A stretch of DNA of 64,000 nt from RYN-428 sp035551995 (GTDB lineage: Bacteria > Planctomycetota > Phycisphaerae > Tepidisphaerales > Tepidisphaeraceae): NCBI GenBank assembly GCA_035551995.1, contig DASZME010000071.1:40526-104525 (forward strand). The letters are read 5' to 3'. A program made the translations under genes and the position numbers. A model generated the notes under the pieces. The model did not search any database and was not told the DNA's origin. It saw only the letters and a list, made by a program, of their open reading frames with translations. Every line of letters begins with the position of its first letter. The first letter of the stretch is position 1. This document shows positions 37,122-45,351 of this stretch, in pieces.

Positions 37122-37958
37122 ATGGGATTTGCCGAGGCCATTTCGGTTTCGTCGCCAGCCGAGCTTTGCGGCTGTCGTGTTGACCGCATTCTCACCGCTG
37201 ATCACAGTTGGCTGGCCACCGCGGCCGGCGTCCGCCAAGTCGTACTCAAGATCATCGATCCCGATTGTCTGATTCGCGATGCGCTGCATCCCAGCGTGCG
37301 CGATCGCCTTGGCCGCGTGCGGGAATTGGCTCATCCAAGCGTGGCTAACCTGTTAGGCGTCGAGCGGGATGGGGGCGCGGTCTATCTGATGTGGGAATAT
37401 ATCGAGGGGATCTCCTTTGATATCTATGCCGGCGCCGCTCGTTCGCCGCGCGAAATCGCCGCCGCGGCTCGAGAACTGGTTCTCGCCGTCGACCTGCTTC
37501 ACATGCAGGGGATCGTTCATGGCGCCCTGATCGGCGCCAACGTAATCGTTTCGCCGAGTAACGCGGTGAAACTAACGCATATCAGCCCGTTGCTTTATAC
37601 CGATCCCGCGGTGGACGTCGAATGTATCTGGAATCTGCTCGAACAGGCGGCGGAAGGATTGGGAGATCGCGGCAAATCGCTGGCCGACGCCATCGCCGTC
37701 AATCGTGCCAGGCAATCATCACTACGCCAACTGGCCGCGATGCTCAGCACGCTGGTCAATGGACGCGACGCCAAAGGCGCGGCGACCGAAGTGGAATCCA
37801 ACTCCACGCCCCGGCGCCGCTCCTTGATCGGCGCCGCCCTGGCCGCGATGTTCGGCGTGATCGTGGCATATGGGGTATGGCACGCGGTCGAAGGGGGCAG
37901 ATCGGATCACTCCGCCGACACAACCCGTATTCCATTCCATAATTCGGCGGAACGGTAA
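37122..37958 (+). CDS. Membrane-anchored pseudokinase
   Basis: 278 residues. A protein-kinase-like fold is seen: the beta-3 Lys is kept (QVVLKII, K43), as is the hinge-like VYLMWEYIEG (87-96) and LVLAVDLLHMQGIVHG (119-134). The catalytic loop reads HGALIGAN (133-140): the HRD Asp is Ala135, while Asn140 remains. The DFG position reads LTHIS (151-155). Both catalytic acids are lost, so it should be inactive. A single membrane helix (about 234-254, LIGAALAAMFGVIVAYGVW) gives a short outer tail. It precedes DUF58 and BatA by 124 bp and may act as a scaffold or ATP sensor for that cluster. Confidence 0.78.
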   Translation: MGFAEAISVSSPAELCGCRVDRILTADHSWLATAAGVRQVVLKIIDPDCLIRDALHPSVRDRLGRVRELAHPSVANLLGVERDGGAVYLMWEYIEGISFDIYAGAARSPREIAAAARELVLAVDLLHMQGIVHGALIGANVIVSPSNAVKLTHISPLLYTDPAVDVECIWNLLEQAAEGLGDRGKSLADAIAVNRARQSSLRQLAAMLSTLVNGRDAKGAATEVESNSTPRRRSLIGAALAAMFGVIVAYGVWHAVEGGRSDHSADTTRIPFHNSAER

Positions 37959-38082
37959 GAAAACGCAAGCGTAAAGAATATAGGTCGGCGAGCAACAGGC
38001 GGCGGTCGGATCGGTTCCGCCAACCCTTTTACTATTTAACCGACTCGCTTTCCTGTAACCTTTACGTGTTCGCCGGACTTGC

Positions 38083-38925
38083 ATGAGTTTTGTCACCCGC
38101 TACCTCGAACCCAGCCTGGTCGAAAGACTCAATCACTTGCAGCTTTCAGCGCGTAGCGTGGTCGAAGGAAGCATCACCGGCCAGCATCGCGTTTACTCGC
38201 CCGGCGACGAGCCCCGCCGGCTCGATTGGCGCGTGCTTGCCCGCACCGATCGCCCCTATATCAAGGAATACGACGAAGAAACCAATCTGCGCTGCGTGCT
38301 CATGCTCGACTGCAGTGGATCGATGGCATACGCCGGCGGGGGGGAAAGCAAATTCGATTATGGCGCCAAGCTGGTCGCATCGCTGGCCTACCTGATGCTC
38401 GGCCAAACCGAAAGCGTCGGCATCGCCCTCTGCGGCGCCCGTTTGGATCAATGGCTCGCGCCGCGCGCGGGAACGGCCCAACTATCGCACATCATCGACG
38501 CGCTTGAACGCGCCGCCCCCAGCGGCAAAGCCCGGCTGTCGGCCGGCATGGCGCAGGTCGCCGACCGGCTCGGAAAACGCTCGTTGGTGATCGCGCTGAC
38601 CGACGCATTTTCTCCCATCGACAAAATCCGCCAGGGGCTCGCGCGCCTTCGCCATGATCGTCACGAGACCATTCTTCTTCAGCTTCTCGATCCCGACGAA
38701 ATCGAATTTCCGTTCCGAACCTGGTCGCGCTTTCGCGGCCTTGAAGGCGAACGCCCCCAATTGTGCGAGCCGGCCTTGGTTCGCAAGGCGTATCTCGACA
38801 ACTTCCGCCGACATAAAGAACTTCTCCGCGACACCTGCCGCACGCTCGGCGTCGAGTATCATTCGTTCGTGACGGATAAGCCGTTGATCGAGTCGATCAC
38901 GCTATTCTTGCAGCGGAGGGCGTGA
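38083..38925 (+). CDS. DUF58 domain-containing protein
   Basis: 280 residues. N-terminal signature RSVVEGSITGQHRVYSPGDE and RRLDWRVLARTDRPYIKEYD are the DUF58 motif; then a VWA-like domain with VLMLDCSGSMAY (MIDAS-type DxSxS) and LVIALTDAFSPIDKIRQGL. In planctomycetes and Bacteroidetes these proteins sit with a MoxR ATPase and BatA-type proteins in complexes thought to fold or regulate partner proteins. Its MoxR partner is missing here and lies about 17 kb away at 56374. Spaced 124 bp after the pseudokinase and 122 bp before BatA, on the same strand. Confidence 0.93.
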   Translation: MSFVTRYLEPSLVERLNHLQLSARSVVEGSITGQHRVYSPGDEPRRLDWRVLARTDRPYIKEYDEETNLRCVLMLDCSGSMAYAGGGESKFDYGAKLVASLAYLMLGQTESVGIALCGARLDQWLAPRAGTAQLSHIIDALERAAPSGKARLSAGMAQVADRLGKRSLVIALTDAFSPIDKIRQGLARLRHDRHETILLQLLDPDEIEFPFRTWSRFRGLEGERPQLCEPALVRKAYLDNFRRHKELLRDTCRTLGVEYHSFVTDKPLIESITLFLQRRA

Positions 38926-39047
38926 TATGTCCGTGGATGTACTCGCTCGCGCGGGAGTGCCGGTCACCTGATTGGCCTTTAATTCCCGCATGGATTTAGG
39001 ATGCACCGAGCCAATCGGGAGATTGGCGTTTGCGGCTATGCCTCCAC

Positions 39048-41249
39048 ATGTTTCTTAACTCCCTCATGCTCGTCGGGGTCGCGGCGGCGGTCGTGCCGTT
39101 GGTGCTGCACTTGCTGAGCCGGGCGCGCTACAAGGACGTCGATTGGGGCGGGATGATGTTTCTGGAAGGCGCCGACACCGAACGCCGCCAGAGCGCTCGA
39201 TTCACGCAGATTTTATTGCTTTTGCTACGATCGCTGGTCATAGCGCTGCTCGCCTTGGCGCTGGCTCGGCCGGTGGTGAAGGGAAAATGGGTCGGGCAGG
39301 AATCCAGCGGAAGGGTGACGGCGGCGCTGCTGCTGGATTGTTCTGCCAGCATGTCTTTCGACGAAAACGGGCGCACCCGTTTCCAGATGGCGCAGGCCGC
39401 CGCCCGGCAGATCATCCGCGGGCTGCGGTCCGGCGACCGCGTGTCGCTGATTCTCATGGGCGTTCAACGCAACGCCGCCGACCTTGAACCGACCGGCGAT
39501 CTCCGCGCCGTCGAAGCGAAGATCGACGAAGCCAAAGTCGGATTCGGCCGCGCCAATATTCACGATGCGCTGGAACTGGCCGCTGACGTGCTTAGCCGAT
39601 ACGAGAAATCGGCGCGCGACATTTTCATCGTTAGCGATCATCAGGCCCTGAGTTGGGACGGCGTCGATTCGCGTTTCGCCGCCGAGTGGAAACGGCGAAT
39701 GCACGGGCCCGGCGTCAGCACGCGGATGTTCGTTTTGCCGGTCGGCAGCGCCGACGCCGACAACATCGCCGTCGAATCGGTTAAATTGCTTAATCCGCCG
39801 GCGATCGCCGGCCAGCCGACCGATGTCGAAGTGACGGTCCGCAACTACGGCCCGGTTCAACACGCCGTCATTCCTCTTTCGCTGGACGCGCCCGCCATCA
39901 GCCTGCCCGCGCGATCGGTCAGCCTTGGGGGCGGGCAATCGACGGCGGTGAATTTTAACCTGACGTTCCCGCAGGCCGGCTCGCAGGTTTTGACCGCGCA
40001 GCTCAAAAGCTCAGGCTACGCCGGCGACGATCAACTCCGCCTGGCCGTAAACGTCATCGCCCCGATCCGCGTTCTGGTCATCAGCGGCGACGAACGGTCC
40101 GGCCCATTCCACGGCGCCAGCGATTTTCTCAAATGGGCGCTGGCGCCGCATCGCTCGTCGGGCGCCCCCGGCGCCGATCCGTGCGCCGTCACCGTTCTCC
40201 CCGCCGAAATCTGGACCGACGCGGACCTGGGAAAATACCAGGTCGTTATCCTCGCCAACGTCGAGCGCTTCTCCACCCAGCAGGAGCAAGCCCTCGATAA
40301 ATTTGTCTATAGCGGCGGCGGCCTTTTCGTCGCGCCCGGCAGCCTGTCGCGCATCGAAAACTACAACGAGCGCCTTTACCACGACGGGGCCGGCGTTCTT
40401 CCCGCCATGCTGATGCCGCCGACCGCCGCCGACGGTTCTGAATCGACATCCCTTCTCGGCATGCAGACCGACCATCCGGTCTTCCAGTTCCTTCGCGGCC
40501 GGTTCGAAATTCCGTCCGCTTCCATCGCGCGCTATTTCCCCGCCGTCCCGCGCCAGGTCAAGACCACGGTGCTGGCTCGCTATTTGAGCAGCGATCCGTT
40601 TCTCATCGAAGGCAGTTCCGAGCGCGGCCACGTGCTGTTGATGACGACGGCGCTGGACGCGGATTGGAGCACGCTGCCGCTGTCTAATTTTTATCTTCCG
40701 TTCGTGCAATCTTCGGTGCGATTTCTGGCCGGCGGCGCGGTGGCCAACGCCAATCTGTTGCCGGGCGATCCCATTCAGCTCAAGTTCGACGAGGTCTCCG
40801 CCGGGGCCAATATCACGCTGACGCGGCCCGACGGAAAAAAGGTGAAGATCGACGCGGTTCGCCGCGAAAAACACGCCGAAATCCGCTACTCCGACACCGA
40901 ACAATCCGGCGTTTACCGCATCTCGATCCAGGAGCGCGGCCGGCCGACCGAGTTGCATCAGTTTGTCGTTCTTCCGCCGCGCGAGGAGTCCGATTTGACG
41001 CAATTACCGCAGGAACGATGGCAATCGCTCGCCCGCGCGCTGGATTTTACGCGCGTCGATCCCGCGGGAGGGCGCCCCATCGGCGAAGCGCTGGCGACCA
41101 ACCGTGAAGGCCGGGAACTCTGGGGAATTCTGCTCGCGGGAACGTTCTTCCTGGCGGTCATGGAAATGTGGCTGGCCAAGGCGGGCTCGGTGGAGAAAAA
41201 ATCGCCGGCGAGAAACGAAGCGCCCGACGATTCCCCCGAGAACGCATAG
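39048..41249 (+). CDS. BatA / von Willebrand A domain membrane protein
   Basis: 733 residues from ATG 39048 (MFLNSLMLVGVAAAVVPLVL); a TTG six codons up is also in frame. An N-terminal BatA helix pair (to about residue 90, incl. QILLLLLRSLVIALLALALA), a VWA domain with AALLLDCSASMSFDENGRTR, a middle region with beta-sandwich and a glutamine-amidotransferase-like part (VLVISGDERSGPFHGASDFL), and a C-terminal helix LWGILLAGTFFLAVMEMWLA. The protein is inner-membrane with a large periplasmic section. It is the main partner of DUF58 in the cluster. Convergent with the 1297-residue protein across 201 bp. Confidence 0.92.
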   Translation: MFLNSLMLVGVAAAVVPLVLHLLSRARYKDVDWGGMMFLEGADTERRQSARFTQILLLLLRSLVIALLALALARPVVKGKWVGQESSGRVTAALLLDCSASMSFDENGRTRFQMAQAAARQIIRGLRSGDRVSLILMGVQRNAADLEPTGDLRAVEAKIDEAKVGFGRANIHDALELAADVLSRYEKSARDIFIVSDHQALSWDGVDSRFAAEWKRRMHGPGVSTRMFVLPVGSADADNIAVESVKLLNPPAIAGQPTDVEVTVRNYGPVQHAVIPLSLDAPAISLPARSVSLGGGQSTAVNFNLTFPQAGSQVLTAQLKSSGYAGDDQLRLAVNVIAPIRVLVISGDERSGPFHGASDFLKWALAPHRSSGAPGADPCAVTVLPAEIWTDADLGKYQVVILANVERFSTQQEQALDKFVYSGGGLFVAPGSLSRIENYNERLYHDGAGVLPAMLMPPTAADGSESTSLLGMQTDHPVFQFLRGRFEIPSASIARYFPAVPRQVKTTVLARYLSSDPFLIEGSSERGHVLLMTTALDADWSTLPLSNFYLPFVQSSVRFLAGGAVANANLLPGDPIQLKFDEVSAGANITLTRPDGKKVKIDAVRREKHAEIRYSDTEQSGVYRISIQERGRPTELHQFVVLPPREESDLTQLPQERWQSLARALDFTRVDPAGGRPIGEALATNREGRELWGILLAGTFFLAVMEMWLAKAGSVEKKSPARNEAPDDSPENA

Positions 41250-41296
41250 CGGTTCTTCGACATCCATAACCGTTGCGAATTTCTTTTCTTTGATAG

Positions 41297-41438
41297 CCGC
41301 GGGCGGAAGCCCCCGGATCTTCGATGTGATCGGTAAACTTTCCCCCTCTCGAATTGCCGTAGCTTTCCTGCGTTTACAATAGCGGCCCCGCTTGCGGGGC
41401 GTGTTACCCGTGCTCCCTCCAACAACATGACACATGCT
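41297..41438 (+). repeat. Intergenic hairpin plus REP-like repeat copy D
   Basis: An imperfect hairpin at 41297-41316 (CCGCGGGC/GCCCCCGG) lies in the convergent gap and may end transcription. REP copy D is 41371-41402, with CAAT inserted after CGTTTA; its hairpin core GCCCCGCTTGCGGGGC is intact. The tail CAACATGACACATGCT (41423-41438) matches the tail of copies A and E at 14 of 16 positions. Confidence 0.7.
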
Positions 41439-41450
41439 TGGGCTTAAAGT

Positions 41451-44400
41451 TTATCTCGTTTTTTCCTGAGCCTTCCCCAGCGTTTCGAAATAAAGCCTCA
41501 ACGGCTCTTCATATCCCGGCGGGTCGAAATCGTGCACGGCGGCCGCAAAATCGTCGCCGTTGATGGCGCGGGCGCGCGCCCAATCGCGGCCGCCGAGATT
41601 CGGAGATAGCGCGGCGGCGCTTGCCGAGTCGCTGGCCGAAATTGGCGGCGGCGGCCCGTAAACGGCTTGGAGCGAGGGAAGCGACGACAATCGCAACTCC
41701 GCGGCGCGGTGCACGGAATTGTCCCATGCGCGCGACAGGGCCAGCGAGACGTTCGCCTGGTGCGTCATCGCGGCGCGCAGGTCGTTGGGATGATGCGCCA
41801 GCGATTGGACGGCGGCCATGGCGAACCATTTGGCGGCCACCAGCGGGTCGCGATCGACGAACACCTCCTGCGCGCGGGCCAGTTCCTTTTGAACCAGATC
41901 GATGGCCTTGCGGGTGTCGGCCGCGGCGGCGTTGACGGCGTTTTCATCGGTTTTTTGACCGGCCAACTGCACCGCGCCCAGCGCGGCGGAGAGAGGGCCG
42001 GTGATGGCTTCGCGCGCCGCCGACGCTTCGGGCACGAAGGGCGCAAGCCGATCGGCCAGATCATTCGCGGCTTGCGGGCTCACCGGGCCCAGCGCCTTTT
42101 GAGAACGGTCGACGGCATCCTGCGCGTCGCGTTCGGCCTGCTCGGCCGAAAGCATCAGCATCGCCTGGCGGTCGAGGCTCGCGTTTGTCGCCTCGGCGCG
42201 AACGGCGATGGCCTTTTCCCCGGCCTTTCGGGCGGCGCCGGCGGATTCCTGCGCGGCGGCCAGCGCCTGCGGCATGGCGGATAATTGCTCCTGGGCGAAC
42301 AGCAGCGACGCCGTCGCCTGCCCGCGCCAGGCGGGATCGTCGATATCGCCGGATCGCGCCGTCGTGGGAAACGCCGTGCCCATCCGCTGGCGCTCGACGT
42401 CGGCGATTTCCTCGGCGACTCTGCGCTGGCGACCCACCAGATCGCTCGACGCGATCTTGGTCGAGCGCGCTTCCTGTACCAGTTTGTCCTGCGATTGGGT
42501 CAATCGATCAATGGTTTCGGCGGCGGCCATGTGGCGGGCGACGGCCTCGGCGGCGCGCTGAATGTGGGCGAGGTGCTCATCGACGATCTGCGTGGCGGCC
42601 GGAGACGAATCGCCGTCGACGGTCCGGCCGGCGGGTTTGCGGGCGGATTCGTTTAATCGTTGCGTCAGGGCCTTGTCCTGCTCGGCGGCGCGCTTGTAGT
42701 CGTGCCGCGCGGCTTCGGCGCCGGCCCGCATGGCCAGCGATTCAAAATCAGCCGGCCGAAAGGCGGCGATCGCGTTCTTCGGCGGGTTGGTTTCGCCGGA
42801 CCATCGGGCCATGTCGTCGCGCGCGCGACGGGCGGCGTTGCGGATCGTGCGGGTCTCCTCGCCGGAATGGGCGCCGGGCGATTGGCGATTCAGCGCATGC
42901 TCGCGCTGGAGGACCGCCATCGCGTCGGCGAACGCTTTCAGCGGGCCGGCCTGTGGACTTTTACCCGGCGGCGTTTGACCGGCCAAAACGGCCAGGGCGG
43001 TCGCGGCGCGGCTGGCCAATTCCAGGTCGCGAGCGCGGATCAGATCGGCGTCCTTGCGAACGGCTTCGGCCTGGGCGGCGGTCGCCAGCCGCGCCTCCAG
43101 CCCGGTCCACTGGTGCGGATCATGCTGAAGCGACTGCGACCAATCGCGGGCGACGGAAGCGAAATCGACCCCCTGCTTTGCCTGCGCCGCCGCCCGCTCG
43201 GCGTCGATACGGGATTGGAGCTGCGCGTCGGCGTCCTTCGAAGCGGCGTTAATCCCGATATCCGCGGCGCCGGCGGTGATGTCCTCCCGGCAACGCTGAA
43301 TCGCCGCGGCGAATCGCTCGGCTGCTTTGTCGTCCGGCGCCGGCGCCTTGTGTTGCGTCGCCTTGATATTCTCCCGGTCGGCCAGCACGGCCGCCGCCCG
43401 CTCGCCGACGGCGATGGTCCGAATTTGGCCGTACAACTCGCGCGATTGTTCGATGGCCCGGCGGATTTTGTCGATGGCGCCCTCGCCCATTCCGTCCGGC
43501 GATCCGCCGCGGCGGAACAGGTCGTCGGCGGATTGCGATTGCCGCTGGGCTGAGTCGATCCACCCGGAAAGAGCCGTGGAAAGCTCGGGCGAATCGCTGT
43601 GGGCCGTTCCGCGCAGCAACGATTGCCGCAGAAGCGTCGCGGCTTCCGACGCGCCGCTCAGATGCCGGCTCCCATTCGCCGACGCCGTCAGATACGCCGC
43701 GCTTTGATGATCCTTGCGAACGTCCGACTCGGCAATCGCCTTTCCGGCGGCCTCCAATTCCTCGGCCAGGGTCGATGCAAACCGGGCGGCGGCGGAAAAT
43801 TCGTCGATGCGTTCGTGGGCGTCAAGGTCGATCGACCGCGGCGAAAGCAGCACGCGCAATTCGTCGCTGCTCGCCTCCTGGCCGGCCGTGTCGCGGGCCG
43901 TCACCGTCAACGTCAGCAGATCGCCGATGTTCAACGGCATCGAAGCCAGATCGAAATCGATCGTCTCTTCCTGGCGACGGCGGTCGCCGGCGAGCTTGAA
44001 AGGAATGCGGAGGGGCGGTTGAGCGTTTACTTCCGCCAGCAGTTCCACTGACTTGAGGGCATAGTCGTCCATCGCGAGATAGGACAACGGCAGAGTATCG
44101 CGCGGATTGAGCCGCAACGTCTGGCCCGCCTGAAGCAGACGCACCAGCGGCGGACGGTCGGCGGTGGCGTGAATCGCCATTTTTCCCGGACCGCCGCCGC
44201 GAACCTCGCGGGCGCTGATCAAATCCAGCACGTAGGTGGCGTCGCGCTGAATCTGCAACGTGGCCTGGCGGACGTTAACGTCGGCGGTGGGGTCCATCAG
44301 GATTTTTTGATCGCCGATGGTGAGCAGCGCCGCTTCGAGCGGCTCGGTGGCGATGACCGTCAACAGCGCCTCGGCGCCGGCGGGCGCTTCGATGGCGCCG

Positions 44401-45344
44401 TCGACGTTGCTGGCCGTCGAGGGCGATTTGCCGGTGTACGCGGGGTAGGTGTAATGTATGCGAAATTCGGCGACGGCCGGCGGACGTTTCACCCGAACCG
44501 AATATTGCCGGCTGGTCGCGTCGCCGCCGGCGACATAATAGCGGACGTCGCGGCCGACCGCGTTGAGCGTGAAACTGAATCGCCCGCCTCCCGCGTCGTC
44601 CATCGTGTAGCGCGACCAGTTTGCGTCGTCGTCGTTCAGAAATACCCACACCGGACTGGCGCCGAGGTTTTGCGCCGTCACGTCGATGCGCAGCGCGTCC
44701 GATTGAAACACGTCGACGTTTCCCGGCGTCACGCTCAATTCGGTCGTGGTCACGGGCGGCAGATTGGACAGAGGAAGAAGATATCGAGCGAGAAGCCTGC
44801 TTTGGCCGAAGGCGGAAATCCGCGCCAATCCCAGCATGATCAGCAGCGCCGCCACCACCGGCGCCCACGATGCCGCGGCCGATCGAATTGACAGCAGCTT
44901 CGCGGGGCTGGCCGCCGAGGCGATCCTCCCCACTTCGCGCAGCAGGTGCGAAAGAATTTCATCCGAGCCGCGATGCTCGGGCGAGCCCAGCACGCGGGAG
45001 GTCACGGTGATCAATCGCTGCTGAAAGCGCGGATCGTATTCCTCGATGACCCCGGCCATCGAGACCCAGTCGATTGGCCCGCGAAGCGGAAGCAGCCGAA
45101 ACAGCGCCGTCGCAAATGCCGCCAAAGCGCCGGCGATCAGCAGGCCCTCGCGCAAGACGCCGGGCAGATGGAGCCATCGATCGGCGGCGCAGGCCAGCAG
45201 GGTCCAGACGATGAAGACCGACAGCGCCGTTCCGGCGGCGCGCAGTTCGACCAGGCGTCTCCAGCGCGTGACGAAGTCGCGGAGACAATCTCGCAAGGAG
45301 GGCGGTAGGGCGGCGAGGCGGTCCATGACGAACGTGCTCTGCAT
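41451..45344 (-). CDS. Large coiled-coil membrane protein (DUF4175-like)
   Basis: 1297 residues. N-terminal membrane helices (ALSVFIVWTLLACAADRWL, LLIAGALAAFATALFRLL, VVAALLIMLGLARISAF) are followed by a beta-rich region with IHYTYPAYTGKSPSTASN and TLTVTARDTAGQEASSDELR, then a very long Ala/Gln/Glu/Arg-rich helical part (about 500-1250) likely to be coiled coil. This plan matches the DUF4175-type proteins that follow BatA/VWA genes in planctomycetes. An alternative Met is residue 7 (45326). It follows the VWA protein by 7 bp on the minus strand, so they form an operon. Function unknown; structural or chaperone-like. Confidence 0.82.
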   Translation of the reverse strand: MQSTFVMDRLAALPPSLRDCLRDFVTRWRRLVELRAAGTALSVFIVWTLLACAADRWLHLPGVLREGLLIAGALAAFATALFRLLPLRGPIDWVSMAGVIEEYDPRFQQRLITVTSRVLGSPEHRGSDEILSHLLREVGRIASAASPAKLLSIRSAAASWAPVVAALLIMLGLARISAFGQSRLLARYLLPLSNLPPVTTTELSVTPGNVDVFQSDALRIDVTAQNLGASPVWVFLNDDDANWSRYTMDDAGGGRFSFTLNAVGRDVRYYVAGGDATSRQYSVRVKRPPAVAEFRIHYTYPAYTGKSPSTASNVDGAIEAPAGAEALLTVIATEPLEAALLTIGDQKILMDPTADVNVRQATLQIQRDATYVLDLISAREVRGGGPGKMAIHATADRPPLVRLLQAGQTLRLNPRDTLPLSYLAMDDYALKSVELLAEVNAQPPLRIPFKLAGDRRRQEETIDFDLASMPLNIGDLLTLTVTARDTAGQEASSDELRVLLSPRSIDLDAHERIDEFSAAARFASTLAEELEAAGKAIAESDVRKDHQSAAYLTASANGSRHLSGASEAATLLRQSLLRGTAHSDSPELSTALSGWIDSAQRQSQSADDLFRRGGSPDGMGEGAIDKIRRAIEQSRELYGQIRTIAVGERAAAVLADRENIKATQHKAPAPDDKAAERFAAAIQRCREDITAGAADIGINAASKDADAQLQSRIDAERAAAQAKQGVDFASVARDWSQSLQHDPHQWTGLEARLATAAQAEAVRKDADLIRARDLELASRAATALAVLAGQTPPGKSPQAGPLKAFADAMAVLQREHALNRQSPGAHSGEETRTIRNAARRARDDMARWSGETNPPKNAIAAFRPADFESLAMRAGAEAARHDYKRAAEQDKALTQRLNESARKPAGRTVDGDSSPAATQIVDEHLAHIQRAAEAVARHMAAAETIDRLTQSQDKLVQEARSTKIASSDLVGRQRRVAEEIADVERQRMGTAFPTTARSGDIDDPAWRGQATASLLFAQEQLSAMPQALAAAQESAGAARKAGEKAIAVRAEATNASLDRQAMLMLSAEQAERDAQDAVDRSQKALGPVSPQAANDLADRLAPFVPEASAAREAITGPLSAALGAVQLAGQKTDENAVNAAAADTRKAIDLVQKELARAQEVFVDRDPLVAAKWFAMAAVQSLAHHPNDLRAAMTHQANVSLALSRAWDNSVHRAAELRLSSLPSLQAVYGPPPPISASDSASAAALSPNLGGRDWARARAINGDDFAAAVHDFDPPGYEEPLRLYFETLGKAQEKTR

Positions 45345-45351
45345 ATTCTAC

